Counted from the first letter of the stretch, positions 8,168 to 16,246 are shown. The stretch: DNA of 64,000 bases from Clostridiales bacterium oral taxon 876 str. F0540 (GCA_000466585.1 KE993508.1:270811-334810), one strand, 5' to 3'. Program-made: numbers and translations. The notes: generated by a model from the letters alone, not told the origin.

Positions 8168-9805
8168 TCATAATGCCTGTTCAACCTCAAACCCACCCTT
8201 GAAGGTGATTTGTATTTTTTCTGCGGAAACTATGGTCACCTTAGCAATCAATTGTTTTACCAGTGCTTCGTCATATTCATTGAGATTGAAATTAGCCCGT
8301 CCCAATATCTCGAACAATTCTTTCATTCGGGCGTTATTGTTTTGGGTGATAAGCTGCCGCTGCTCGTTATCACGCAGCCTGTTCTGCAGCTCCGTGCGTT
8401 CATCGGATATTTCCTTGAATTTTGTGTCGAAATAATCCGCGCTTGCGGAGGATCGGGAACTTAATTCCACCAGATCCATCATGACGCTGTCCAGTTCCTC
8501 GATCCGGGCGCTGATGGCGGCGGTATCAATGGGGTTATCTTCTGCATCCAGCGCCACACGGAGGCTATGCTTCAATGTATCGATCAGCTCGTCCCTATCC
8601 TCAACAAACCCGCAGATGGCCTTCATAATGGCGTCCTGCAGCCTAAATTCCTCTATGGTAGGCGACTCTTTGCAGTATTTCGTTCCGTATTCCAGCCGGT
8701 TGATGCACCGCCACACAACTTTCTTTTTTCCGTTTCTGGCCCAAGTGACCCGGCGATACCGTGCGCCGCAGCCGCCGCATACTAGAAGCTCCGACAGGGC
8801 ATATTTGCTGCTGTACTTGCCCTGCTCAGTTTTGGTGGCTTTCTGTGACACCTTCCGTTTGCTGGCTCTCCGGGCAATTTCCTCCTGCACAAGGTTGAAC
8901 AGTTCTTTGGAGATGATCCCCTCATGATTGCCGGTGACATAGTATTGCGGGATTTCCCCTTGATTCTTCTTGCTTTTCTTGGTCAGAAAATCCGTTACAT
9001 AGGTTTTCTGCAGCAGAGCGTCCCCGATATATTTTTCATTTTTGAGCATATACCGGATGGCGTTGGTCGACCAGACGTTTTTTCCGGTGCCGGAGGAAAT
9101 GCCCTCTGATTCCAGTTCCTCTTTGATTTTAACGATGCTGTATCCGGACAGATAGCTTTGGTAGATCCGCTTGACGATGGCGGCTTCATCCGGCACAATC
9201 TTCGGCTTGCCGTCCTCGCCCTTTTCATAGCCAAGAAAACGGGAGTATTGAAATGTCACTTTGCCGTCCCTGAAACTCTGGCGTTTGCCCCATGTGACAT
9301 TCTTGCTGATAGATTCGCTTTCAGCCTGCGCGAAGCTTCCAAGTAAACTGATGGTCATTTCGCTGGCCATCTGCATGGTGTTGATGCTCTCTTTTTCAAA
9401 AATGATGGGGATACCTTTTTCTTTGAGCTTGCGGATATAACCGAGGCAATCCAGCGTATTTCTCGAAAATCGGGAGATGGATTTGGTCAGCACTAGATCC
9501 ACCTTGCCTTTTTCACACAGCTTCATGAGCTTCAGAAATTCGGTGCGCTTTTTAGCAGATGTCCCGGTGATACCCTCGTCCGCAAAAATACCGGCCAGCG
9601 TCCAGTCTTTGTTCTCGTTGATCTTCGCCGTGTAATAATCGATCTGTGCCTGATAGCTGGACTGCTGTTCCTCTTGGTCGGTGCTGACACGGCAGTAAGC
9701 GGCCACACGCAGTTTCTTTTTTCTGGCGCGTTCCTGTAAGGTGATAGGATTGGCTGGAATAATGGATACAGTTTTCTGAACCGGTGAAATGGTTTGTGTC
9801 AGCAT
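8168..9805 (-). CDS. Large serine recombinase (first terminal gene of the triplet)
   Basis: Site-specific integrase of 545 residues. The N-terminal resolvase domain has the catalytic Ser in AAYCRVSTDQEEQ and the arginine motif TKSISRFSRNTLD. A recombinase domain follows (FLGYEKGEDGKPKIVPDEAAIVKRIY). A zinc ribbon comes next (CGGCGARYRRV and later WRCINR, KYC). A coiled-coil segment of about residues 430-500 completes the Tn4451/TndX-like architecture. The gene is the last of three overlapping recombinase genes and lies at the left border of the element, the usual place for an integrase. All catalytic residues appear present. Confidence 0.95.
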   Translation of the reverse strand: MLTQTISPVQKTVSIIPANPITLQERARKKKLRVAAYCRVSTDQEEQQSSYQAQIDYYTAKINENKDWTLAGIFADEGITGTSAKKRTEFLKLMKLCEKGKVDLVLTKSISRFSRNTLDCLGYIRKLKEKGIPIIFEKESINTMQMASEMTISLLGSFAQAESESISKNVTWGKRQSFRDGKVTFQYSRFLGYEKGEDGKPKIVPDEAAIVKRIYQSYLSGYSIVKIKEELESEGISSGTGKNVWSTNAIRYMLKNEKYIGDALLQKTYVTDFLTKKSKKNQGEIPQYYVTGNHEGIISKELFNLVQEEIARRASKRKVSQKATKTEQGKYSSKYALSELLVCGGCGARYRRVTWARNGKKKVVWRCINRLEYGTKYCKESPTIEEFRLQDAIMKAICGFVEDRDELIDTLKHSLRVALDAEDNPIDTAAISARIEELDSVMMDLVELSSRSSASADYFDTKFKEISDERTELQNRLRDNEQRQLITQNNNARMKELFEILGRANFNLNEYDEALVKQLIAKVTIVSAEKIQITFKGGFEVEQAL

Positions 9806-10674
9806 ATCGGAGTGCTCCTTTCCGTGGTATTTGTATCTATAATTTGATTGTTGATCAGCTTCAGATGCGCCGTACCGTCCGGCTCCAACAGCACCTGCTT
9901 GACGGTTTGCTCAAACAGGGCGGGATCAAATTCTATAAGCGGCGGATGGTTTTGAAAACATTCCCGAAGCTGTTCCGTTAAGTGTTCACTGCCGCAGTCG
10001 CTGCAAGAAGCATATTTCTCGGTGGCACAGTTGAAAATAAGCAGCTTTACATAGTCGCTGTCCACCTCGGTCTTTTCCAGTTCCCGATTGATCTGATTGT
10101 TTAGCTTAGTGACATCCAGCGACGGTTCGTAAGGGTGACGCTCAGACTGTCCCAAAAGTCCCGGTTGCACGATGATAGTGTTCAGGGCGGTACAAACGCT
10201 CTCCAGCAGAATTTCGTCCGAAATGCGCCGTCCTGTGCGCCCCTCGGCCTTGCAGCACCAGCTTTCATATTTAGGGTTGCGGCCATCCCGCTCATATTTG
10301 CTCCCGCAGTTAAAGCAGTACAGCTTTTTGCGGATGATGCTCAGTTCATCAGAAAAAGGTTGACAGATATTTTTCTGTTGAATGATTTCGGAAACGGCCT
10401 GATAGCAATCCGGCTCGATCAAAGTCGGGAAGCCCTTTTCGCCGGTGTATCTTGGATTTTCCAGTATTCGTTTTACCATGTGCTTGTTCCATACGGGGCT
10501 GTCTGCCTTATATGGGATAGCTCCTGTGGACATTTTCGCAGCTATGGATTGATAGGACTGACCGGATAAGTAATCGGTATAGATGCGTCTGACCGCTTCC
10601 GTTTCGGTTTCATCGATTGTCAGCACTCCGTTTATGATGCGGTATCCGAAGGGAAGATATCGGTTTTGCTTCAT
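9799..10674 (-). CDS. Recombinase-family protein lacking the catalytic domain (middle of triplet)
   Basis: Protein of 291 residues that begins directly in the recombinase DNA-binding domain (MKQNRYLPFGYRIINGVLTIDETETEAVRRIY). It continues through a zinc-ribbon-like region (YCFNCGSKYERD and a WCCK segment) to a Cys-rich tail (CSDCGSEH). The whole N-terminal resolvase domain with its Ser nucleophile is missing. The start overlaps the stop of the upstream recombinase by four bases and the end overlaps the next start by seven, so this is a compact, designed arrangement rather than a recent deletion. It probably binds DNA with the two active recombinases, but that is inference. Confidence 0.88.
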   Translation of the reverse strand: MKQNRYLPFGYRIINGVLTIDETETEAVRRIYTDYLSGQSYQSIAAKMSTGAIPYKADSPVWNKHMVKRILENPRYTGEKGFPTLIEPDCYQAVSEIIQQKNICQPFSDELSIIRKKLYCFNCGSKYERDGRNPKYESWCCKAEGRTGRRISDEILLESVCTALNTIIVQPGLLGQSERHPYEPSLDVTKLNNQINRELEKTEVDSDYVKLLIFNCATEKYASCSDCGSEHLTEQLRECFQNHPPLIEFDPALFEQTVKQVLLEPDGTAHLKLINNQIIDTNTTERSTPIC

Positions 10675-12245
10675 CGCCCGAACACCTCCTTGGGGAGCCT
10701 CTCGGTAAATTCAAGGCCGCCGATCATGCGGAACTTCAGCTTATCCTGCTCGGTGACAATGATTTTGTCCACGATGCTGTGAAACAGTACCTCATCAAAA
10801 CCGGTGAGATAAAGCGCGCCCTTGTCAATGATTCCGATCAACAGCCTGCAGTCGGCAATCATCTTGTCATCAGCATCACGCTCTAAAAGTCGGCGGCGCT
10901 GTGTCCGCAGGACGCTGATCCGTTGGTTGATCTCATTGGATTTCTGCATAAAAAGAGCAGAATCCATGTAACCTTTCGACCGCAGTCGATTGAGTACAAG
11001 ATTCTGCTTAGTAAGTTCCGCGATTTCCTTATTCAGTTCTCCGACCTTGGTGTTGTTCATAGTGAAAATGGATTGCAGCGCCAGAAGCTGGTCGAGAATC
11101 GGAGTGAGAATTGAGCGGCTGTTCTGTTTTAATTTGTTATACAGACAGGTGAAAGCCTGATAGATGGCATCTTCCCGGATTTGTCTGATTTCACAGAGAG
11201 CTTTTCCCCGGTCATGGGTTCTGCAAATCCAATAGGCTTTCCCATTGGTAACCTTGCGGCGGAAGGTAGCTCCGCACTTTCCGCAGTGGATTTTCAGCGA
11301 CAGGTTGAATTGTATTCCTGTACCCTTATGGGGATTTTGCTGCTTCCTCAGTTTTTGAAGCGCCTTGACCTGTTCGAATTCTGCCTTGCTTATAAGCGGC
11401 TCATGGGAATCCGCCACATAGTAGCGGTCTTTCTGACCTGTGTTTTTCATCTTTTGAAACGGCAGGGTGTCAGTGGTGAATGACTTCTGCAGCAAGGAAT
11501 CTCCGATGTATTTCTCGTTGGTGAGGATATATTGGATTGCCGTGTGGTGCCATTGGGACTCACCATCCTTGCGGGGGATACCCTCTTTTGTCAACTCATC
11601 GGCGATGGCATCCATGCTCTTGCCGGACAAATAGCTGCCGAAGATCCTGCGGACTACCGGAGCTTCCTGTTCATTGGGAATCAAAATATTACCGACAAGC
11701 CGGTATCCATAGGGAGCGTTGCATGTGATAAAATTCCCGCTTTGCATCCGGCGCAGATAACTCCAGCGCATATTGTTGGAGATGGAGGATGATTCCTCCT
11801 GCGCGACAGTGCTGAACATCCCCATGATCAATTCATCGTGCATTTCTGCTGTTTTGATCCGCTCTTTTTCAAATTCCACCTCGACGCCGAGGGCTTTCAG
11901 TTCCCGCAGGGCGGCAAGGCAGTCACGGATATTCCTTGAGAACCGCGAAACAGACTTGACGAGAATCCGGTCAATCCTGCCTTTGCGGCAGTCGTTCATC
12001 ATTCTTAAGAAATCGTTCCGTTTGTCGGCTCTGGTGCCGGTGATACCTTCGTCGGCGTAAATGTCGACCAGTTTCCATTCCTCATTGCCGGTGATGAGTT
12101 CCGTGTAGTAGTCCACCTGCGCGGCAAAGGAATTGAGCTGATCATCCGAGTCGCTGCTGACTCTGGCATAGGCGCAGACACGCAGTTTTTCCGGCGCGTA
12201 ATCATAAATCGGGTGAATTGGTTCTATAACTTGTACCTGTGGCAT
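10671..12245 (-). CDS. Large serine recombinase (second active member of triplet)
   Basis: Serine integrase of 524 residues. The catalytic Ser lies in CAYARVSSDSDDQ, the Arg motif in VKSVSRFSRNIRD, the recombinase domain in NAPYGYRLVGNILIPNEQEAPVVRRI, and the zinc ribbon in CGKCGATFRRK followed by WICRTHDRGKALC. A coiled coil follows at about residues 380-470. It is first in the overlapping triplet and shares only the family pattern with the gene at the left border, so it is not a recent duplicate. The ATG is preceded by AAAGGAGTGGGCG. A 16-base palindrome about 25 bases upstream may regulate it. Confidence 0.95.
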   Translation of the reverse strand: MPQVQVIEPIHPIYDYAPEKLRVCAYARVSSDSDDQLNSFAAQVDYYTELITGNEEWKLVDIYADEGITGTRADKRNDFLRMMNDCRKGRIDRILVKSVSRFSRNIRDCLAALRELKALGVEVEFEKERIKTAEMHDELIMGMFSTVAQEESSSISNNMRWSYLRRMQSGNFITCNAPYGYRLVGNILIPNEQEAPVVRRIFGSYLSGKSMDAIADELTKEGIPRKDGESQWHHTAIQYILTNEKYIGDSLLQKSFTTDTLPFQKMKNTGQKDRYYVADSHEPLISKAEFEQVKALQKLRKQQNPHKGTGIQFNLSLKIHCGKCGATFRRKVTNGKAYWICRTHDRGKALCEIRQIREDAIYQAFTCLYNKLKQNSRSILTPILDQLLALQSIFTMNNTKVGELNKEIAELTKQNLVLNRLRSKGYMDSALFMQKSNEINQRISVLRTQRRRLLERDADDKMIADCRLLIGIIDKGALYLTGFDEVLFHSIVDKIIVTEQDKLKFRMIGGLEFTERLPKEVFGR

Positions 12246-12268
12246 AATCGCCCACTCCTTTCGTGTGA

Positions 12269-12284
12269 GTTCGATACCGTTTGG
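12269..12284. promoter_or_regulatory. Palindrome upstream of recombinase operon
   Basis: GATACCGTTTGGTATC is a perfect 6-base inverted repeat with a 4-base spacer. It lies between the SHOCT-like gene and the first recombinase start. It could be an operator; no regulator can be matched to it from sequence. Confidence 0.3.
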
Positions 12285-12337
12285 TATCAGCTACATACAC
12301 TACCACATAGATGCGGGAATAGCTATCACAATATCCA

Positions 12338-12493
12338 CTAAATCGTCCGGAGCAAGGGATGATATTTTCCGGCTGCGTATTCCTCCGCTTTTTTATATTC
12401 CTGCGGGGTGATTTTTTTTTGTTCCAGAAGGGAGGAAAGAAAGTTCCGTGCCATTTGATATTTGATTTCTTCCGTCAATTTTTTCTTGGTCAT
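12338..12493 (-). CDS. Small SHOCT-like protein
   Basis: A 51-residue protein with a TAGGAGGTGCTATT ribosome site ahead of its ATG. The core LLEQKKITPQEYKKAEEYAAGKYHP resembles the short C-terminal SHOCT helical motif (initial Leu pair, I-T-x-E-E-Y, K-Y). It sits between the resolvase-like gene and the recombinase triplet on the same strand, 11 bases after the former, so the genes are probably one operon. The function is unknown; small SHOCT proteins are often oligomerisation modules. Confidence 0.7.
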   Translation of the reverse strand: MTKKKLTEEIKYQMARNFLSSLLEQKKITPQEYKKAEEYAAGKYHPLLRTI

Positions 12494-12504
12494 AATAGCA
12501 CCTC

Positions 12505-12882
12505 CTATCTGAGCAATTGTGAAAAGAATGCGTCCTGCCGCTCCATGGATATTTCACCTTCCAGCGGAGAATACACTTTTATACCACAGTCATTGAGCTG
12601 TCGGATGAAGTCAATGGTTTTCGCCGTATCCCGACCGATACGGCTGACGGAATGGACGATCAAAGCATTCAGTTCTCCTGTTTGGGCGGCTGCCATAGCT
12701 TCCTTTAAACCCGCGCGGTTAAAATCCAGACCGCTGCCAAAGTCCTCAGAAGCTCCCACGACCTCAAAGCCCATCTGACGGGCATAACCGTCCAGTTTTT
12801 CTTTCTGATCTTTCAAAGCGCCATGTGTATCCTCCGGCGCGTCAATGCGGCAGTAAAGCCACGCTTTTTGTTTTGTATCCAT
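12505..12882 (-). CDS. Resolvase-like protein with Asp replacing the catalytic Ser
   Basis: Protein of 125 residues covering only the resolvase N-terminal domain. The line-up is KAWLYCRIDAPED against the usual YCRVSTDEQ, so the nucleophilic Ser is an Asp. The arginine motif HSVSRIGRDTAKTIDFI is kept. No recombinase or zinc-ribbon domain follows. The start MDTKQKAW is chosen because AAGGAGGAAATTCTC precedes it. The gene sits immediately upstream of the active recombinases in the same direction. A role as a non-catalytic partner or directionality factor is plausible but not demonstrated. Confidence 0.8.
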   Translation of the reverse strand: MDTKQKAWLYCRIDAPEDTHGALKDQKEKLDGYARQMGFEVVGASEDFGSGLDFNRAGLKEAMAAAQTGELNALIVHSVSRIGRDTAKTIDFIRQLNDCGIKVYSPLEGEISMERQDAFFSQLLR

Positions 12883-12908
12883 GAGAATTTCCTCCTTTTC
12901 AAAATTTA

Positions 12909-12969
12909 ATGCCACATGCATAAGGACAGCCGCCATTTAAAGAGCGGCTGTCCTCATGGTATCTGGCAT
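12909..12969. repeat. Large inverted repeat upstream of resolvase-like gene
   Basis: An 11-base-pair perfect stem AGGACAGCCGC/GCGGCTGTCCT is nested inside outer arms ATGCCA/TGGCAT, about 60 bases in total. No U-tract follows on the minus strand, so it is unlikely to be a simple terminator. It lies in the leader of the resolvase-like gene. Confidence 0.55.
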
Positions 12970-13385
12970 CAAATCGCCAGTTGTTCTTCGTTTTCTGCTG
13001 CTCCTATTCGACACTACTTCCCGGAGCTGGAGCTGATTGGCTCCGCAGGGCAGTCAGTTCAGACCGGCCTTGGTCAGTGACCGTCATGGGAATCTCACCC
13101 CAGCCGGGATCTCCGGCTGCCGCCCCCATTGAGATGTCTGTGGCTGGACGGAAGTATCATGATAGGCTGTTTCGGTCTTGGCGGTACGATCCACCACGGA
13201 TCGTTTTCCGGACGAATATTGTCGCTTTGCACCTTTGATGTTATCGCTTTTACAAACAGCTCTAACCTGCCTGCAGGTGGTCTTGGCGTGTTCTCCGACG
13301 CCGCTTTCGCTTATCGCGCGAAACAGCTAACGTATCTGAACTGCTGGATATTTACTTTTCAAGGAACACGGGGAATTAGAAAAAT
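12970..13385. other. GC-rich gene-free region with hairpins
   Basis: No convincing gene on either strand. Reading frames exist on the plus strand but lack ribosome sites and family resemblance. The region holds several short inverted repeats, for example ACGATCC/GGATCGT around 13188-13207. It lies between the sigma-like gene and the resolvase-like gene, so it probably contains the promoter and leader of the recombinase operon. Confidence 0.4.
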
Positions 13386-13419
13386 CCCCCTCACTTCTAT
13401 AAAGGAAAAAGTGAGGGGG
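13386..13419 (-). terminator. Terminator of the sigma-like gene
   Basis: The stem CCCCCTCACTT/AAGTGAGGGGG is followed on the minus strand by ATTTTTCT, about 16 bases past the stop codon. Confidence 0.85.
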
Positions 13420-13435
13420 TTGCACGGAGAAATTT

Positions 13436-13849
13436 TTAGTTTTCTATTATTTTTCTTAATTTTTTGAGAATGCGCTGCTTACGGTCATGAATAGTCATAT
13501 TCGGAACATCGGTTTCCAGAGCCAACACTCTTTCACTTTTACCGTTGAAGAACAGTTCATGGATCAACAGCTTTTCTTCAGGGTCTAAAGCGGCAAGAGC
13601 CAATTTCAGCTTTTGTATTTGCTCCTGCGCTATGAGCTTGTCCTCAACGATCGGTTGATAAAGGGTAAATTGAAGCTCTATATGGACGCCATCCTCTTGA
13701 AAGCGTTCCAAGGAAAGCTCAAATTGACGAGCAACCTTGTTCTGATATCTTTCTGCCTCGCGGGCTTTATGGTAAGCGTAATAGACCGCCTTGCTGACAT
13801 CCACGCGCTGGTGTTTCACGACAATCGTATATTTTTTATTTTCTGACAT
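13436..13849 (-). CDS. Sigma-70-like factor of the ICE
   Basis: Protein of 137 residues. The C-terminal half looks like sigma region 4: LAALDPEEKLLIHELFFNGKSERVLALETDVPNMTIHDRKQRILKKLRKI, a helix-turn-helix read by family pattern. The N-terminal half contains a basic stretch SKAVYYAYHKAREAERYQ seen in ICE-encoded sigma-like proteins. The start MSENKKYTI is preceded by TTGGAGGACAAGCAT. It probably controls element genes, perhaps the recombinases it precedes, but target promoters were not identified. Confidence 0.8.
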   Translation of the reverse strand: MSENKKYTIVVKHQRVDVSKAVYYAYHKAREAERYQNKVARQFELSLERFQEDGVHIELQFTLYQPIVEDKLIAQEQIQKLKLALAALDPEEKLLIHELFFNGKSERVLALETDVPNMTIHDRKQRILKKLRKIIEN

Positions 13850-13940
13850 ATGCTTGTCCTCCAAATTTTCAAAATGTGATTGAAAACGAAGGACAAGAAG
13901 GAGGTGACCGGCACTGAGGAATGATCCCCAAAGGCACAAA

Positions 13941-13982
13941 AAGAGCGTACCTACAGACATAACTGTCCGTTAGTACGCTCTT
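13941..13982. terminator. Hairpin upstream of the sigma-like gene
   Basis: AAGAGCGTAC and GTACGCTCTT form a perfect 10-base-pair stem with a 22-base loop. The lack of a clear U-tract makes termination uncertain; an operator or leader structure is equally possible. Confidence 0.45.
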
Positions 13983-14008
13983 GTGGTATTGTTCATATTG
14001 TACCTGCT

Positions 14009-14125
14009 CTAATGGTTCGTGCCTATGACCGCAATACACCCATAAGCAGCATGTGCTTTTTTTGACAGTTTACCAATTAAAGCAGCGTATACAAAGCTGT
14101 CCGCTTCATCACGCCTGACCGCTAC
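14009..14125 (-). pseudogene. Possible C-terminal remnant of a lost ICE gene
   Basis: The minus strand holds a 38-codon reading frame ending in a stop that reads like real protein: RRDEADSFVYAALIGKLSKK and then AHAAYGCIAVIGTNH. No start codon lies in frame because a stop precedes it. The frame sits just beyond the tandem terminators of the AT-rich MarR/SMR insert. A plausible reading is that the insert removed the 5' part of a gene. The family is not recognised. Confidence 0.3.
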
Positions 14126-14175
14126 TTAATAGCGGCCATTCAAATTTTGAGACAAATGAAATGCACATAAAAATA

Positions 14176-14201
14176 CCCTCCAAACCCGTAAGTTCGGAGG
14201 G
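14176..14201 (-). terminator. Second terminator after the SMR gene
   Basis: CCCTCC/GGAGGG stem followed on the minus strand by TATTTTTA. It lies in tandem behind a stronger hairpin. Confidence 0.7.
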
Positions 14202-14233
14202 CGATAATTGTAATCATTCAGGCATGGAAAGAA

Positions 14234-14268
14234 ACCCGCCAAACTCACATTTTTTTTATTTGGCGGGT
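14234..14268 (-). terminator. First terminator after the SMR gene
   Basis: The 10-base-pair stem ACCCGCCAAA/TTTGGCGGGT is followed by TTCTTTCC on the minus strand, 120 bases past the SMR stop codon. Confidence 0.8.
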
Positions 14269-14385
14269 AACGCCTTTCATAAATAAAGATACCTTTCAAG
14301 AAAACCATTAGCGAAAAGTATAATCGCATCCATCAATTTAGTACTTCAATTAAAAATGTCGTACTATAGAATAGAATTGTTATTA

Positions 14386-14712
14386 TCATGCGGATACCGT
14401 TCCAAACAGATTTACTATTACTACACCGCCCACTATTAAAATAATACCTAAAATTCCCAAGGCACTGATTCCTTCTTTAAAAATCAAGACAGAAATTATT
14501 GTAGAAGCAATTATACCAACACCAGACCATGTTGCATATGCGATACTTAAACTCATATTCTGTAGTGATTTCGACAAGAAAAAGAAACAGATAATAAATG
14601 AGATAATACACCCAATTGCTGGGGCAAGTTTAGAAAACCCATTAGAGTATTTCATTAACGTAGTCCCTACTAATTCCATTATGATTGCGCCTGCTAAAAA
14701 TAAATAACTCAT
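14386..14712 (-). CDS. Small multidrug resistance (SMR) efflux protein
   Basis: Four-helix membrane transporter of 108 residues that exchanges protons for cationic drugs, quaternary ammonium compounds or guanidinium, acting as a dimer. The essential membrane Glu is in AGAIIMELVGTTLMK (residue 13). Other family motifs are AYATWSGVGIIAS and GILGIILIVGGVVIVNL. The gene is AT-rich unlike the surrounding element and follows the MarR gene by 35 bases, so the pair is a mobile resistance cassette. The substrate cannot be predicted. Confidence 0.92.
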   Translation of the reverse strand: MSYLFLAGAIIMELVGTTLMKYSNGFSKLAPAIGCIISFIICFFFLSKSLQNMSLSIAYATWSGVGIIASTIISVLIFKEGISALGILGIILIVGGVVIVNLFGTVSA

Positions 14713-14746
14713 TTTAATTTACCTCTCTCAATTTAATTTATCTTCC

Positions 14747-15211
14747 TTAAAGGAGATGACATTCTTTCTCATAAGATAGGAGTAGACTTTTTATAAGTGT
14801 TTCCGTCCCTTCCAACATATCTGTTCTTTGTTGGTCATCCATACTTATAAAAGCATCCTCTTCAAAGCTATAAAGTTCGCCTAATAATTTTTCTGTATAC
14901 TGTTTTCCATAATGTGTCAAAGAAATCAACTTATCACGTTTGTCACTTTCATCAGATGTCATTTGGATGTAACCATTCTTTTGAATAGTCTGCAATATAG
15001 AGTTAATTGTTTGCTTGGGAAGTAAAAGTTTTTCACTTATGGATTGTTGTGTACAAATCCCCTCATTCTCGTGGATTGTATAGAAAACAAAAAGTGTGTT
15101 TACTGTCAATCCATGTGCCTTCGCCCACCTATCATAAATATTGTTAAGGGAGAACCAAAAGTTGTAATATTTCTTTATGTCTTCTTTAATTGATCTAGCT
15201 ATGCTAACCAC
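14747..15211 (-). CDS. MarR family transcriptional regulator
   Basis: Winged-helix regulator of 154 residues. The recognition region is CTQQSISEKLLLPKQTINSILQTIQKNGYIQM, followed by the wing SDESDKRDKLISLT, a MarR hallmark. It starts at a GTG. The gene is followed by the SMR transporter it probably represses. A 22-base palindrome over its transcription start is the likely autoregulatory operator. Low GC sets the pair apart from the ICE backbone. Confidence 0.9.
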   Translation of the reverse strand: MVSIARSIKEDIKKYYNFWFSLNNIYDRWAKAHGLTVNTLFVFYTIHENEGICTQQSISEKLLLPKQTINSILQTIQKNGYIQMTSDESDKRDKLISLTHYGKQYTEKLLGELYSFEEDAFISMDDQQRTDMLEGTETLIKSLLLSYEKECHLL

Positions 15212-15222
15212 CCCCTGTCTTA

Positions 15223-15244
15223 ATTAGACCGAAATCGGACTAAT
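15223..15244. promoter_or_regulatory. Probable MarR operator
   Basis: ATTAGACCGAAATCGGACTAAT is a near-perfect palindrome (ATTAG and CCGA arms), placed directly downstream of the -10 box of the marR promoter. Binding there would block initiation. Confidence 0.65.
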
Positions 15245-15247
15245 ATT

Positions 15248-15276
15248 ATTATAACATTCATTCTATGACTTTTCAA
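15248..15276 (-). promoter_or_regulatory. Sigma-A promoter of marR-SMR
   Basis: On the minus strand TTGAAA and a perfect TATAAT are separated by exactly 17 bases, directly upstream of the palindrome and the MarR start. Confidence 0.75.
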
Positions 15277-15485
15277 GTTATTACAAGTTATTAATTTCAG
15301 AAGATAACTTATGTTTAAAAGTTATGCTTGCAAGAGCCAGTTCAATGTATTATAAATAGGTTCGGCAGCGACGGAAAGTGTAATGATCCCAGTTTCTAGC
15401 CATGACATTACATGTTGATAATCATTGTCAGTACGTTCACTTTTTTATATCTCCATTGTAAAATTTGATAGGAGGTGAACTGATA

Positions 15486-15838
15486 GTGGAGGAATTACTG
15501 AACATATTTGGCCAAACCATAAAGGATGCGCGTCAGTCCGCCAGACTGACACAAGATGATCTTGCTGAACAGGCTGGAGTAACTACACGGTACATAATGG
15601 CCATCGAAAATGAAAACAAACAGCCCAGCATGAAGGTTCTATTTAAGCTTATCCGTGCCTTGAAAATATCTGCAGATACAATTTTTTCCCTGAAATTCAA
15701 CATACAGATAAAAAAAAAGAACACCTTATCCACATGATCCACCTGTGCGATGAACGGGATTTGCAGGTCGCTACGGCAACCATAAAGGCGTTGTTGGATA
15801 CTAAACAAACAGAGAACCATCTTCATTTCGGAGGATGA
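15486..15838 (+). pseudogene. XRE-family regulator broken by a one-base frameshift
   Basis: A GGAGGTGA ribosome site and GTG start open a helix-turn-helix protein (GQTIKDARQSARLTQDDLAE, TTRYIMAIENENKQPSMKVLFK, ALKISADTIF). The frame then runs into KFNIQIKKKN and stops at 15737. Adding one T to the run of six T at 15682-15687 restores FFPEIQHTDKKKEHLIHMIH and continues, ending in TENHLHFGG at 15838, which is the expected tail of this ICE regulator family. The lesion is therefore a slip in a homopolymer: a true mutation, phase variation or a sequencing error. Confidence 0.8.
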
Positions 15839-15977
15839 CTCTTTTTATATAGAGATAGTTGTTCTTTTCTGTTGATAAAGCTCTGTTAAAGTGAGTCCTT
15901 CCCTGCATGGCTCATGATGATCCCTGCCATAGCCCACCAAGAGGGCGCTTCTGTCCCTTGGCGGACTGGCTGGTTTT

Positions 15978-16235
15978 TCAAAGCTTCAATGTATAGAGCA
16001 GACTGCTCTTACCGCCGTTTTCACGCCACCGCTGTTCCTTGGAAAGATGGCCGGTCTTTTCAAGGTCGGCGATAGCGCGTTTGACGGTGCTGCGGGAGAG
16101 CCTCAATTCTTTGGCGATGGTACCGATAGCCGGATAACACTTTCCGTCTCTGTCAGCGCGATCTCGAAGGTACATGTAGACGGCCTTGGCACGGTGCGGC
16201 AGATCTTCCGCATAGATGGATGTAAAATAACCCAC
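15978..16235 (-). CDS. Helix-turn-helix protein
   Basis: An 85-residue protein made of one winged-helix unit: MGYFTSIYAEDLPHRAKAVY, then YLRDRADRDGKCYPAIGTIAKELRLSRSTVKRAIADLEKTGHL and a basic wing. The pattern (HTH_36 type) resembles the DNA-binding part of plasmid or ICE replication initiators, but no catalytic domain follows. It lies just after the virD4 gene on the same strand, separated by 11 bases, so it belongs to the transfer operon. A role in regulating or initiating element DNA processing is possible. Confidence 0.75.
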   Translation of the reverse strand: MGYFTSIYAEDLPHRAKAVYMYLRDRADRDGKCYPAIGTIAKELRLSRSTVKRAIADLEKTGHLSKEQRWRENGGKSSLLYTLKL

Positions 16236-16246
16236 AGCGCCACCTC

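Noticed and set aside
8022..8464. Plus-strand open frames opposite the recombinase 3' end
   Set aside because: They are antisense shadows of the recombinase gene with no start signal.
12909..12969. Large inverted repeat as a rho-independent terminator
   Set aside because: No U-tract follows on either strand.
12981..13467. Plus-strand open frames of 85 and 112 codons in the gene-free region
   Set aside because: No ribosome sites, no family resemblance, and the second runs through the terminator and into the sigma-like gene on the other strand.
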